Under the pieces are notes generated by a model. That model worked only from the letters and a program-made list of their open reading frames with translations, was not told where the DNA came from and ran no database searches. A stretch of 64,000 bases of DNA, from NCBI GenBank assembly GCA_964019155.1, contig OZ025240.1, positions 90,250,961 to 90,314,960 on the forward strand, written 5' to 3'. Every line of letters begins with the position of its first letter. Position 1 is the stretch's first letter. Below are positions 12,096 through 23,089 of this stretch, in pieces. Both the position numbers and the translations under genes were made by a program. This DNA is from Osedax fenrisi. Taxonomy: Eukaryota > Annelida > Polychaeta > Sabellida > Siboglinidae.

Positions 12096-12643
12096 AGCCA
12101 CACAGGAGAATATACGTTCGAAAATCGCATTTAATGAATATTCGTAAACATCGAAATAGTCTTTTGAGATCGCTTAGTTATGTATATTATTAACTTAGTT
12201 TATAAACAGTTATAATGAATATTAAATAAATTTAATTTGTTAAAAAAAATATTTCAAAAATATTTTAAAATATACAAAAAATACGGTTTTTGATTTTTCA
12301 TAATTAATATATACTAACTATTTTTGTAATTGACTCGATGTTTCTCGATTTTTGATTATTTATATAATTAACTTATTTATGTATCTAATATAAATATTTG
12401 ATATATGAGAACAAATTTCTAGAATTATGGATTTCTATATTAAATATTGTATATGAATTTCGATCAATAAAAGTCACTTAACTACGTCAAGGTATCGTGT
12501 ATAAATTTTTTTTACTTACTATTAGGGTGAATATTTAAAATATTAATTTTTTTGTTCTATAATTCAATATTGTATTATTTTCATATTTATATTTTTTTTT
12601 AAACTATTCTGTATTTATAATTTTGTGTACATATAATATATTT

Positions 12644-13010
12644 TGAGACTTTAATATCCCTACTAACTTACTCTCTCAATATTCTAATAGACTTACCAAT
12701 ATACTCAACTCTTCAAATTACTCGCAACTTGTCAACTTTCCCACCCATGAATTTGGAAACACACTTGATCTCATTATGTATCATATTGATTCATATTTAG
12801 TTCATTCGATAAGAGCTGGACCTATTTTATCTGATCAGTTCGCCCTACTATTTCAAATGTCAGTTAATAAACCTAAACGTCCTACAATTTCTCGCTCTAC
12901 TCGACATCTAAATCATATATCAATATATCAGTTCTCAACTGACTTAAATATGTTGCCTACACATGATGCTCAATCTCTTCATAATTCACTAATCACACAC
13001 ACTTGACATC
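12644..13010 (+). pseudogene. CR1/L2-like LINE endonuclease C-terminal part
   Basis: The translation shows D-F-N-I-P, then Q-L-V-N-F-P-T-H-E-F-G-N-T-L-D-L-I and I-L-S-D-Q-F-A-L-L-F-Q, in that order. These are the GDFN, NxPTH...DLvi and SDHf blocks of an APE-type LINE endonuclease. The Gly codon of GDFN is a TGA at 12644-12646, and the SDH histidine is Gln. The first half of EN is absent, so the copy is 5'-truncated at about 12.64 kb. It ends at TGA 13004-13006, just before the RT part. Confidence 0.75.
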
Positions 13011-13100
13011 CTTGCTCCTGTATTTAATAAAACTACTATATTACGCCCTAATACATCATGGTGTACTATTGACCTTTATCGTCAAAAACGATGTATACGC

Positions 13101-14604
13101 ATGCTTGAATCTAAATGGAAAAAAGAAAAATCTTCATCATCACTAACCACATATAAACATTTGAAAAATAAACACCGTATCGATCTCATTAACGCTAAAG
13201 CTATGTTTACGCATGACAAGTTCATATTTAAGTTAGCAAATAGCATACTTGGCAGAAGACAAAAATCGCCATATCATGACTTTACTAATGATGAATTACT
13301 TAATTTATTTGATTCATTTTTCAATGATAAAATTACCAATATTATTTCGTTATTACCCAAACCTATATCTATATCTCTATCGTTCTCTACAACTAATATA
13401 CTAACTTCCTTTTGTCTACTTTCTAATGATCAACTAATTTGTTTACTTAAAAATTCTCGCAGCTCTTCTTCTCTTGATCCAATTCCTTTAAAATTACAAA
13501 ATGATATATCTCCTTATATAATATAAAATATAGTTTATATCATCCATGAATCACTTATTTATGGTACTGTCCCCCTCATTTTCAAACATTCTCTTATCAC
13601 TCCTATCATTAAAACACCTTCTCTTGACCCTTCATCCTTTAATAATTATAGACCTATTTCCAATATTTCAATACTTTCTAAAACCTTAGAAAGAATCTTT
13701 TTAAAACAACTATCTTCTTTCCTGACTACTAATAATATACTTTGTACTTTACAAAGTGCTTATATTCCGAACAAATCTATTGAAACAGCAATAACCAGGG
13801 TAACAACAAATATCATATGTGACCTTAATAATACATATGGAAAAATTCTTGTTCTACTTGATCTTAGCGCAGCATTTGATACAATTGATAATAGTCTTCT
13901 CATATCACGATTGGCTAATATTGGTATCGCCGGTAATGCACTTAAATGGTTTACGTCATACATTTCTGATCGTACATTTCTTCTATTCTTATCAATGGGC
14001 ACATATCATCTCCTAGAAATATTTCTTACGGAGTCCCCAAGGCTCTGTATTAGAACCTATTCTTTTTAATATTTATCTACTTCCTATGTTTGATATAATT
14101 TCTAAATGTCCCCTTATATCAGTTCACTCATACGCTGATGATAATAAACTTAACGTAAAATGCACTTCTGATATCATTTTTGCTCCCAATATTATGTCTA
14201 AATTTATTAAATCTATACATACTTGGCTTTCAAATAACTCTCTATCACTGAATCCCAATAATACAGAAACTATATTTCGTCACCTCACTTTTCCCAGACG
14301 CCCATTAACAGTCCCACCATTTATCTTGGTTAACAATCATAATATCTTATATTCTGATAATTTTAAATATCTTGGTGTTTATTTCGACAGTTCTTTATCT
14401 TTTCATCGCCACATCTCAAATCTTCTTCGCTCTATAAACTTTCATCTTCACTATGTCAGTCTAATCCTTAACTCCATCTCACTAAGTGTTTCTATAACTC
14501 TCGCGTCATCTTTCATATTACCGCTTTTCGATTACTACAATATTATCCTTTTCTCCTTACCTGGCTATCACCCAAGCAACCAAACGCGTTGCGCGTCAAC
14601 GTAA
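13101..14604 (+). pseudogene. CR1/L2-like LINE reverse transcriptase, frameshifted
   Basis: 13101-13526 encodes the EN-RT linker and start of RT, with S-L-D-P-I-P-L-K-L and I-S-P-Y-I-I followed by TAA. A downstream frame (about 13560-14000) has I-T-P-I-I-K-T-P, N-N-Y-R-P-I-S-N-I-S, L-Q-S-A-Y-I-P-N-K-S and L-D-L-S-A-A-F-D-T-I-D. The catalytic GVPQGS block is split by a one-base loss near 14036. 14086-14604 resumes with S-Y-A-D-D (14131-14142) and N-F-K-Y-L-G-V-Y-F-D. The last RT segment is truncated at about 14.6 kb, where a tandem repeat starts. It is closely similar in style to the LINE at 39.97 kb. Confidence 0.85.
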
Positions 14605-14640
14605 AATATATAACAACGTTCCACCAGTGTATATATTATG

Positions 14641-14850
14641 GGTCAAATAAACACTTAGGATATAATTATTTTATTTATGCAATATATGTTCCAATTTTGT
14701 ATATTTTATAGGTCAAATAAACACTTTGGATATGAATATATTATGTATTCAATGTATATTCCAATTTTGTATATTTTATAGATAAAATAAACACTTTGGA
14801 TATCATTAATGTATGTATTCAATATATATTCAAATTTGTATATTAATATA
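14641..14850 (+). repeat. 70-bp tandem repeat, three copies
   Basis: Copies begin at 14641, 14711 and 14781 with GGTCAAATAAACACTT(A/T)GGATAT. A weak fourth copy lies near 14870. The array abuts the truncated LINE and may derive from its 3' region. Confidence 0.9.
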
Positions 14851-15024
14851 TACAATTGTATAATTCAAATAAATACATTGGATATTACAACAGCGATATC
14901 TATAGTGAAATATTATATTTTATAAAATATATCTCTTATCAATAAGTACTATTATTAATAGAATTATATATCAATATAATTGTATAATATATACATACGC
15001 ACACACATACACACACATACACAA

Positions 15025-15070
<46 letters not shown>

Positions 15071-15510
15071 ATATATATTTATTGAATCGCACATATAATA
15101 ATATCGGATACAAATGGACCCCTTAAGAAGTCATAGACTTGTACATGTTATAAATAACTGTGAGGAGCCCCGGACAATACAAAACAAATAGTAACATTTT
15201 TTTTTCTTGTGTTTTGATTTTTCTTTATTAAATTCTTGATAAACACAAGAGAAAAAATATATATATATATATATATATACCATCTATTAGTGTTAATTTA
15301 TACACTTATTTCTGTTTAATATTTCTGTGATTTATTTCACATCCCACATTAAAGTATAATGCACTAATGAACTAATTAGTTCATTAGTTTGTAAATACAC
15401 ATTATTATAATGGAATATGTATATAAGATATAATTAGGTAAAATAACTATAAATAACATGATTAATACGCAATAAATATTAGATATTTTCTAGTTTTTCT
15501 ACTACATATC

Positions 15511-15519
15511 TATAAATAG
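15511..15519 (+). promoter_or_regulatory. TATA-box-like TATAAATAG, unit 1
   Basis: A perfect TATA match in a block of about 90 bp conserved with unit 2. The reading frame downstream is interrupted in this unit. Confidence 0.45.
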
Positions 15520-15629
15520 AGGTTCATAGCATTCCACGAATGTATTATATCATACATGTCGTAAATACTGTATGAAATGAAGCATTACGAAAAGTCACGC
15601 TAATTGCGTCACCCACCACACCCAGTGCG

Positions 15630-15638
15630 CAGGTAAGT
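15630..15638 (+). other. Consensus 5' splice site CAG|GTAAGT
   Basis: Unit 1 has a textbook donor here (GT at 15,633). The matching site in unit 2 reads CAG|GTCATC. In unit 1 it could end a first exon that starts downstream of the TATA box. No acceptor was assigned. Confidence 0.4.
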
Positions 15639-15642
15639 GTGT

Positions 15643-15681
15643 TCATCGATATAAAGAAAGTGACTTTCTTTATATCGATGA
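15643..15681. repeat. Near-perfect palindrome, 19-bp arms with 1-bp spacer
   Basis: Arms 15,643-15,661 and 15,663-15,681 are exact reverse complements (TCATCGATATAAAGAAAGT). It is absent from unit 2 of the duplication, so it arose or was inserted after or during duplication. Confidence 0.9.
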
Positions 15682-15903
15682 GTATGTTATTGTGGAAATT
15701 GTGTTTAGGGCGAAAATTGATATTAACGGTATTGATTAATTACTTCATTATTTGATAATTCTTCCTATGTATTAAACTTCCTATATTGACAATTTATCAA
15801 TATTTAGATTGTTTATTACAAGTTAATTTAATAAGGTAATATAAAATAGTATTGTTAAATATAAAAATATAACATATATAATTGATAGGTGTTATCCTTT
15901 ATC

Positions 15904-15934
15904 ATAGAGCTAGAGAAAAGCTCTCTAGCTCTAT
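15904..15934. repeat. GAGCTAGAGA hairpin, copy 1
   Basis: ATAGAGCTAGAGA and its complement form a stem of about 12 bp around an AAAG-type loop. It is conserved in unit 2 (16,565-16,595), and a related hairpin is at 29,303. Confidence 0.75.
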
Positions 15935-16066
15935 ATCCTTTATGCATAATTATATATTAATAATATGGGATGTACTAAAATGGAGTTGTAACCCAGTTGT
16001 AATTTTATAAAATTTATTTGTATATAATATACTTAATTTTATACTTTGATACTATAGTATAGTATA

Positions 16067-16122
<56 letters not shown>

Positions 16123-16209
16123 TTATTCACACGCACAGATACACACACAAACACACACACATATATTATAGATATACATAGATATTACATAGTTGTTCTA
16201 TCACATATC

Positions 16210-16218
16210 TATAAATAG
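16210..16218 (+). promoter_or_regulatory. TATA-box-like TATAAATAG, unit 2
   Basis: It lies 51 bp upstream of the ATG at 16,270. The block from here to the ATG is conserved with unit 1, which makes a basal promoter plausible. Confidence 0.45.
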
Positions 16219-16269
16219 ATGTACATAGAATAACACGATTGTATCATAGCATACATGTCGTGATAATGT

Positions 16270-16485
16270 ATGAAATTAAGCGTTACGACAAGACACGCCC
16301 AAAGGGCGTCGCCCATTGCATCACCCATTGAATCATCTACTGCGCAGGTCATCGTGTATGGCGCTAAAATTGAAATTAACGGTATTGTTTATTTATTTCC
16401 TTATATGTACACTTCCTTTTATTCTACTTCCTTTAAAGACAACGTACACATATTTAAAGTATATATCATATATACTACGAGTTGA
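16270..16485 (+). CDS. Small ORF, 71 aa, unknown function
   Basis: The ATG sits 51 bp after a TATA box. The first half is Ser/Thr/Ala/Arg-rich, the middle reads V-I-V-Y-G-A-K-I-E-I-N-G-I-V-Y, and the end is Tyr/Ile-rich low complexity. In the duplicated unit 1 the same frame has a stop at codon 3, yet retains R-A-K-I-D-I-N-G-I near 15,710. This suggests the central phrase was once coding. I do not recognise a family. It may be non-coding. Confidence 0.3.
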   Translation: MKLSVTTRHAQRASPIASPIESSTAQVIVYGAKIEINGIVYLFPYMYTSFYSTSFKDNVHIFKVYIIYTTS

Positions 16486-16564
16486 TTTAATAAGGTAATA
16501 TAATAATCTTATTGTTAAATATAAACATATATACTTATATAATTGTTAAGTGTTATCCTTTATC

Positions 16565-16595
16565 ATAGAGCTAGAGAAAAGCTCTCTAGCTCTAT
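16565..16595. repeat. GAGCTAGAGA hairpin, copy 2
   Basis: Nearly identical to the hairpin at 15,904, including flanking TTATC and TCCTTTATG sequence. Confidence 0.75.
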
Positions 16596-16662
16596 GTCCT
16601 TTATGAATAATTATATATTAATATTATGGGATGTACTAAAACCAGTTGTAATCCAGTTGTAA

Positions 16663-17464
16663 TATTATAATATTTATTTGTATATAATATACTTAATTTT
16701 ATAGTTTGATACTATGTATATATATATATATATATAATATATATTATATTTTATAATTTATATATTATAATCAATAATTGATATTAAATATTCAAAATAA
16801 TAATGTATTTATAGTACAAATTTAGGTTTTAAAGATTGTTATTAATATGTTGTTGCTCAGTTGTAATTGTATAACAATGCATAACCTTGCATACATATAC
16901 CAGTAGTAATTTAAATACATTCAAAATTAATGTGTTTACTGCAGTAATAATTTAATAAGTAGTAATATATCCTGTTATAATATACATATACCATTAGTAC
17001 TACATGTATATTATAAATCGGCATTCAAGTCGTATATATAATTAGTAATTAAACTTAATATTTTAATATAAGGCATTTTTACTCAATTTTGTAAAACTAT
17101 TTACAAAAATATATTAAAATATAATATTTTAACATAAGGCATTTTTTTAGAAATGTATGAAATAATCATATTAATATTATACTATATTATACCATATTAT
17201 ACTATATATTATATATAATATCAAAGTGTCAAATTATGTTTAACATGTGTAAATATGTATTATGCATTATTATAAAATTACAACTGGTTTACAACTAGGC
17301 AAATAAAAATTAATAACAATCTTTAAAATCTAGAATTTTACAATAAATACATTATTATTTTGATCATTAATATCACTTATTTATTATAATATATAATATA
17401 TATATTATATATATAGTATACAAATATTAAATTAAGTATATTATATACAAATAAATATTATAAT
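16663..17464. repeat. Large inverted repeat, arms about 200-220 bp
   Basis: Left arm 16,663-16,882 and right arm 17,262-17,464 are diverged reverse complements. Shared blocks are TTATTTGTATATAATATACTT, ATAATGTATTTAT, TTTAAAGATTGTTATTAAT and AGTTGTAATT with AATGCAT. The 380-bp centre has a direct repeat of ATATTTTAAYATAAGGCATTTTT (17,057 and 17,124). It could be a fold-back/MITE-type element. The motif CCAGTTGTAA also recurs outside the left arm. Confidence 0.75.
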
Positions 17465-17560
17465 ATGTATACATATATAATATAAACATTATTATATGGG
17501 AATATGTGTATAAGTTATAATTATAATATCTATAGATAACATACAACTATTAATACTATG

Positions 17561-17565
17561 ATTAT

Positions 17566-17645
<80 letters not shown>

Positions 17646-17668
17646 ATATATATATATATATATATACA
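17561..17668. repeat. Long TA microsatellite
   Basis: About 100 bp of almost pure TA, interrupted by AAA and GTG. It is the longest run in the window. Confidence 0.95.
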
Positions 17669-18545
17669 TTAGTGCTGTAAAATTATTAATTATTAATTAC
17701 ATAGTATTTTAATAATTATTAATTATTCAATTCTAATTTACTCATTAATAATTATTTATCAATACTTATTATTTTTTATATATTATTTTAATAATTATAT
17801 ATCAATACTTATTATTAATTAACAATTAATTATATATTAATAATTATTAATTATATATTATTTTAATAATTATTCAATTTTAATTTACTAATTAATAATT
17901 ATTTATCAATACTTATTATTAACTAATACAAATAAATTATATATTAATAATTATTAATTAATAATTATGTATCAATACTTATTATTAATTAATAACAATT
18001 AATTTTATATTATAAATTATTAATTGTATATTATTTTAATAATTATTCAATTCTTATTTACTGATTATTAATTCTTTATCAATACTTATTATTAATTAAT
18101 AACAATTAATGATATATTAATAATTATTAATTATATATTATTTTAATAATTATTCAATTTTAATTTACTAATTAATAATTATTTATCAATACTTATTATT
18201 AACTAATAACAATTAATTATATATTATTTTAATAATTATTCAATTCTAATTTATTAATTAATAATTATTTATCAATAATTATTATTAAGTAATACTAATT
18301 AATTGTATATTATTAATTATTAATTATATATTATTTTAATAATTATTCAATTATAATTTACTAATTATATATTATTTTAATAATTATTCAATTATAATTT
18401 ACTAATTAATAATTATTTATCAATACGTATTATTAATTAATAACACTTAATTATATATTAATAATTATTAATAATAATTTGTTAGTAATAATAATTAATT
18501 GTATATTAGTAATTATTATTTATATATTATTCTAATAATTATTAC
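17663..18545. repeat. Irregular AT satellite with a hAT-like left terminus
   Basis: The phrase AATAATTATTCAATT followed by TAATTTACT recurs about seven times (near 17,725, 17,867, 18,041, 18,150, 18,236, 18,341 and 18,386), with spacings of 45-175 bp. The left edge TTAGTGCTGTAAAATTATT resembles the TAGTGYTGTAAA start of hAT-like MITEs and recurs at 26,608. No matching right terminus was found. Confidence 0.65.
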
Positions 18546-18594
18546 GCGCTAAGTTAGGTGAATATTATTATATTTAACTTATGACTCACGAAAC

Positions 18595-18690
18595 ATGAAT
18601 AATGCTATCCGGGATCGCATCCGGTATCGTCTTCGTAAATACCATGTATCTAAACTTGTTGGCCAGCTTCTAGTCCGACAAATTGAATAG
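18595..18690 (+). pseudogene. Exon-like module, copy A (31 aa)
   Basis: ATG at 18,595 opens M-N-N-A-I-R-D-R-I-R-Y-R-L-R and continues to V-R-Q-I-E and TAG. It is almost identical to the second half of copy B at 18,782-18,967. It is probably a partial duplicate. The charged Arg-rich composition and the higher GC than the surroundings suggest past coding function. The family is not recognised. Confidence 0.35.
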
Positions 18691-18781
18691 TTAAGATGCA
18701 GAAGTTAGAAGTTAGTATACACATATAAATATTATAGTGTCATGATAATTGATTTATTAATATACAATTTATAATTTCAGG

Positions 18782-18967
18782 ATAATTAAGATCATCAGTA
18801 GTTTTCTTCCTGCTTGGCTAGATGAATATCTTCATGAATATGTTCAAGATCATCTCCGTTACCGCCCTAGACGTCCGTATGCTATCCGGGATCGCCTCCG
18901 GTATCGTCTTCGTGAATGCCATGTATCTAAACTTGTTTGCCAGCTTCTAGTCCGACAAATTGAATAG
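18782..18967 (+). CDS. Exon-like module, copy B (62 codons, unknown family)
   Basis: The frame is open after the acceptor TAATTTCAG (AG at 18,779-18,780) and ends at TAG 18,965-18,967. It encodes S-S-F-L-P-A-W-L-D-E-Y, H-E-Y-V-Q-D-H-L-R-Y-R, R-D-R-L-R-Y-R-L-R and V-S-K-L-V-C-Q-L-L-V-R-Q-I-E: an amphipathic, strongly basic, probably helical peptide. The intron-like sequence upstream, from TATACACATATA to TTTCAG, is conserved in a third copy near 29,940-30,014. The module is repeated in the genome, so it may belong to a mobile element or to a small multigene family. I do not recognise it. No start exon was found. Confidence 0.35.
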   Translation: MIKIISSFLPAWLDEYLHEYVQDHLRYRPRRPYAIRDRLRYRLRECHVSKLVCQLLVRQIE

Positions 18968-19002
18968 TCAAGATACAGAAGTTAGTATTTAATGTATACA
19001 TC

Positions 19003-19008
<6 letters not shown>

Positions 19009-19061
<53 letters not shown>

Positions 19062-19082
19062 TACATATATATATATATATAT
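19009..19082. repeat. TA microsatellite
   Basis: A long TA run interrupted once by TATGTATTACATA. Confidence 0.95.
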
Positions 19083-19083
19083 A

Positions 19084-20526
19084 GTCATTCTTTACGGGAA
19101 CGGCTGACAATCAAAAATATACCTAATGGGCATACCTTTTTTTAACAATAGGTATCAATTTGAAATTTTATATTATACTTAATTAATATATATAATATAA
19201 TGTTCCATATTTGGTTTTATAAAATAATCATTAATGACAAATATACAAAATAATTGTCAACCTAAAAAAACCCACGCAAAGTATACCGGAATGGTATTCA
19301 ATTTTATTCATGCATAATAAACACGAATGGGGTTACAATTAAGATTGCATATAATCCGCTACTAGGTATCCATTATTTATGATGAATCATATACTCTAGT
19401 TTCATATTATAATGAGAATATTCAATGCGCATGCGTTATTTTAATCATTGATGTAAATAAACTATAATTTTAATTCATTTTAATATATTCATCTAAACAA
19501 GTTATACAGACAATTATATGTTAGTTTTTTATTAATATAATATTTTTAAATAATATATTTATAAATTAAATTGTAAATTGAATTAACAGTTAATTATATA
19601 CAACATTTTTAATATTATCTATATATTTTAAATTATTTAAAAAATACAATTTTAAATATTCAATAATTGAATATAACATGTGTTTTTAAATCTGCTTTAT
19701 ATTATTAAATTTATTTTTCGTAATAATTATTAATACAATAATTTAATTTATAATAAATAATTGTGAATATTAAAGTTATAATAATAGTATTGTGAATAAA
19801 ATATGGAAACTTTTTATTTTGATTACTCGAGTAACAGTATTAAATTAGATTTGAATTAATCAATATATTAATAATATATTATATTATGTGCAAATACACA
19901 TAACTAATAAACACCATACAAATACAATAACGCGATTTTAAACTCTAAATCTAAAACATGCTCACTAGACATATTTTAAATGTTGTGTATAATATTATAT
20001 GAAATATAATTATAAAAATGATTATTGATAATTGTATAACATAAATTATTGTTAAATTTATAATATTGTCAACTAGATAAATCATTTATTAAATTAATTT
20101 ATATTAATTAAATAAATGATGTAATCATTACAGTAATGCTCAATTTACATTCTTAATATTTATTTACTTATCATAATCATTATGATAATGATAATCATTA
20201 TATATAATACAAATTCATAATATAATAGTATTATTAATACACATAATATATTTACTATAATATTACTTGTTTAGTAATGTATACATAATTGTTGATAATT
20301 ATTTTATAATAATTTATTATAGTATAATTTTAAATATGATAATTTATTAACTATAAAATTAATAAAATCGTATTCATTTAGTGTTAAAATTATATTATTA
20401 TGTTTAGTATATTATTATCTGTATAATCATATAGTGTTTAATAATTAATATTTATACATCATAATTATAGTATGATTTATAACTTATATTTTAATAACAT
20501 GTTTAGTATTAATTACGGTAGAAAGT
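19084..20526. other. AT-rich spacer
   Basis: A slightly GC-richer part at 19,084-19,420 has no open frame of note. I see no element boundary. Confidence 0.5.
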
Positions 20527-21430
20527 AATCTTGTACGAGATCATTTCGGACTATATAATCTAGTACGTCTTATTAAATTTATTCTAAAAGTATTATTTAT
20601 GAATTTAATATTATAGTTATCTTAGATTATTTTAATTTCGACTCTATAGTCATCATTTATATACATATATATATATATATATATATTTTCCATCAGTAAT
20701 TAATAATTAAATATAAATATTAGAATAATTCTATAATTATGAAAACACTTAATTTTACAAGTCGTAAGAGAGTACTAATAACTTATTTAATAACTTAGTA
20801 ATAAGTCGTACTTTTAAATTACGTACATTCTAATTACCTCGTGCCATAATAATTTAATTATTAATTACTCATATAAATTTATTAAAGTAATCTCTGATGA
20901 CTTTTTGAGTAATCTATTGACTTATTTCGTCAATAAGTAATTTTATTTATAGACCGATTTAACTTATCTATAAAAAAACTTATCTAAAATTAATCTTGTA
21001 CGAGGTCATTTCGGACTATGTAATCTAGTACGTCTTATTAAATTTAGTTTATTCTAAAAGTATTATTTATGAATTTAACATTATAGTTATCTTAAATTAT
21101 TTTAATTTCTAATCTAGATTTATTATTTATATACATATTTGTATATATTATATTTTCCATCAATAATTAATGATTAAATATAAATATTAGAATAATAATT
21201 GTAGAATTATGAAAACACTTAACTTTACAAGTGGTACGAGGTTACTAATGAGTAGTGATATTACTTAATTCTTAATTACTCATATTAATTTATTAAAGTA
21301 ATCTCTGACGACTTATTTAGTAATCTATTAAGACTTATTCCGCCAATAAGTAATTTTATTTATAAAACAAATTTAACTTATATATATATTAATAAATATA
21401 GTTATCTATATTTATACTTATCTATATTTT
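20527..21430 (+). repeat. Two tandem copies of a unit of about 465 bp
   Basis: Both copies (starts 20,527 and 20,992) begin AATCTTGTACGAG followed by TCATTTCGGACTAT. Both later carry ATTTTCCATCA, GAAAACACTTAA and CAATAAGTAATTTTATTTAT. The second copy is about 70 bp shorter through internal deletions. Confidence 0.85.
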
Positions 21431-21450
21431 TCTAATTTCTATATTCAGGA

Positions 21451-21665
21451 CACTGTTGGGGCAATAAAGTGAACCTGGCGAGATATGTTCCTCTCTGAAT
21501 GTCATCTCATAAATGACGTATCGTGGGGCCTATAAAGAACTATATACAGCAGTCGATGGACGATATAGTATGCATGTCTGGTGCTCTACTAAATGTGATG
21601 AGAGATATAAATGATCTGAGAATGCGATTCATAAAGTGCCGAAAAAGCTTGCCATAGTAAGGTAA
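21451..21665 (+). other. GC-richer exon-like island, function unknown
   Basis: It follows an acceptor-like CTATATTCAG and ends at a donor-like TAAG|GTAAAT (21,661-21,662). One frame reads fairly protein-like with three stops. Its best piece is 21,513-21,614 (M-T-Y-R-G-A-Y-K-E-L-Y-T ... V-W-C-S-T-K-C-D-E-R-Y-K). It could be a decayed exon or a non-coding exon. Confidence 0.3.
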
Positions 21666-21784
21666 ATTAATTTTGTGTATATAAATATATATATATATTT
21701 ATTAATTAAGAGGATCTCAATGGATAAATTAGTTAATATCAGAACAAATTGTAATATGTACTAGTGATCTAAAAATTCAAATCT

Positions 21785-22012
21785 TTGCTTGTCTTCGAAG
21801 ACTTTCAAATCATTAAAAAAATGTTTGGAGACATCAAATCTCTACCATGTCATGTATTCGAAGACATTCAAATCACCAAAAAAATGTTTGAAGACATCAA
21901 ATCTTTACCAATTCCTGTATTCGAAGACTTTCAAATCATAAAACAATGTTTGTCACATAAATTATTGAATTTATTGATAGTAAAAACTTCCCATCATCTA
22001 ATATACAGTTGA
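21785..22012 (+). CDS. ORF built on a 21-aa (63-bp) tandem repeat
   Basis: Three units start with TTCGAAGAC at 21,794, 21,857 and 21,920. Each encodes V-F-E-D-(F/I)-Q-I-(I/T)-K-K-M-F-x-D-I-K-S-L-P plus two variable residues. The period is exactly 63 bp. Point changes keep the frame open and are mostly conservative. The third unit degenerates and the frame ends at TAG 22,010-22,012. There is no good start context, and no family is recognised. It may be a minisatellite that happens to be open. Confidence 0.3.
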   Translation: MLVFEDFQIIKKMFGDIKSLPCHVFEDIQITKKMFEDIKSLPIPVFEDFQIIKQCLSHKLLNLLIVKTSHHLIYS

Positions 22013-22084
22013 TCCCCTTTACTTCTACAAACAAAGTATAATGTGAGAGCACAGTAAACATAAACAAATTCCATTGCAGATTTC

Positions 22085-22690
22085 CTACATACCTACTATA
22101 GCTACATATCTACATGAATACCTACTTACCCACCTATATACCTACCTACTTACCAACCTAAGTATATGCATGACTACCTACCCAGCCACCTACTTGCCTA
22201 TATGCATACCCTACCACCAACCTACTCACCTACCCACCCACTCATATACCTAAATATCTTCCTGAGTACCTACTTACCTATATGCATACACTACCCTACC
22301 ACCCACCTAACTATCTATCTACCTTTCCACCCACCCACCTAACTACCCACCCATATCTCTCTACCTTCATGACTACCTACCAACCTACTTGCCTATATAA
22401 CTACCCTATCACCCACCTACCTACCTCCTATCTACCCACCCATCCATATATCTACCTACATACATACCTCCCCAACCTACAACTATACTACCCACCTATC
22501 TACCTACATACATACCTATCTACTTTCCCAATGTATATATATATGTAGGTCCTACATACCTGACTGCCTACCTCCCCACCTGTATACTTGCCTACATATT
22601 TGCCTGACTATCTATCCATCTACACATATACCTACCTGCATACCTATCTAACTAAATAAACACCTACCTACATACATGCATATATACACA
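22085..22690 (+). repeat. Degenerate CTAC/CCTA tetranucleotide array, about 600 bp
   Basis: CTACCTACC, CCCACC and CATACCTA motifs with almost no G on the plus strand make a strong strand asymmetry. Frames through it (Thr/Tyr/Pro/Leu-rich) are artefacts of the repeat. Confidence 0.9.
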
Positions 22691-22939
22691 CATATATAAT
22701 ATACAAACACTAAAATAGTTAATAAGTGTACATATTTCTCTACATAGAGTTATATATTGAGAGTGTATCATACACTAAATGCCATCCAATGTATCATATA
22801 AAATCGATTCATGAGTATTATATAATAATAATTTAGGATATGCAATTAGCTACCTGTCCTTATCTATTATCTATTAATATACGTTTGTTCACTAATTTAG
22901 TTCCCTACATCTATATTAATAATCTATCACTCTGATCGT

Positions 22940-23089
22940 ATAAATGCTCCTTTTTTTTCGAGTTTATTCCAAATTATAGTACTAATCGAACTTATTAAAT
23001 ATATTCCTATTATATATAATAGGAATATATTTAATAAGTTCGATTAGTACTATAATTTGGAATAAACTCGAAAAAAAAGGAGCATTTAT
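22940..23089. repeat. Perfect 150-bp palindrome without spacer
   Basis: Arms 22,940-23,014 and 23,015-23,089 are exact reverse complements over 75 bp, including an 8-T / 8-A run. The centre is CCTATTATA|TATAATAGG. It contains no gene. Confidence 0.92.

Larger units (their letters stand above)
15480..16740 (+). repeat. Tandem duplication of a unit of about 660-700 bp
   Basis: Unit 1 (about 15,480-16,066) and unit 2 (about 16,170-16,740) share in order: TATAAATAG, CATACATGTCGT, TGCGCAGGT, the phrase AACGGTATTG, a GAGCTAGAGA hairpin, TGGGATGTACTAAA and TTATTTGTATATAATATACTT. Unit 1 carries an insertion with a palindrome at 15,643-15,681. The offset is 699 bp at the TATA motif and about 660 bp after the insertion. 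Confidence 0.85.

Noticed and set aside
22282..22548. 88-codon open frame rich in Thr, Tyr, Pro, Leu
   Set aside because: It is produced by the degenerate CTAC/CCTA array and has no protein-like composition.
22085..22690. Telomere-like repeat
   Set aside because: The units are degenerate CTAC/CCTA tetranucleotides, not TTAGG or TTAGGG.
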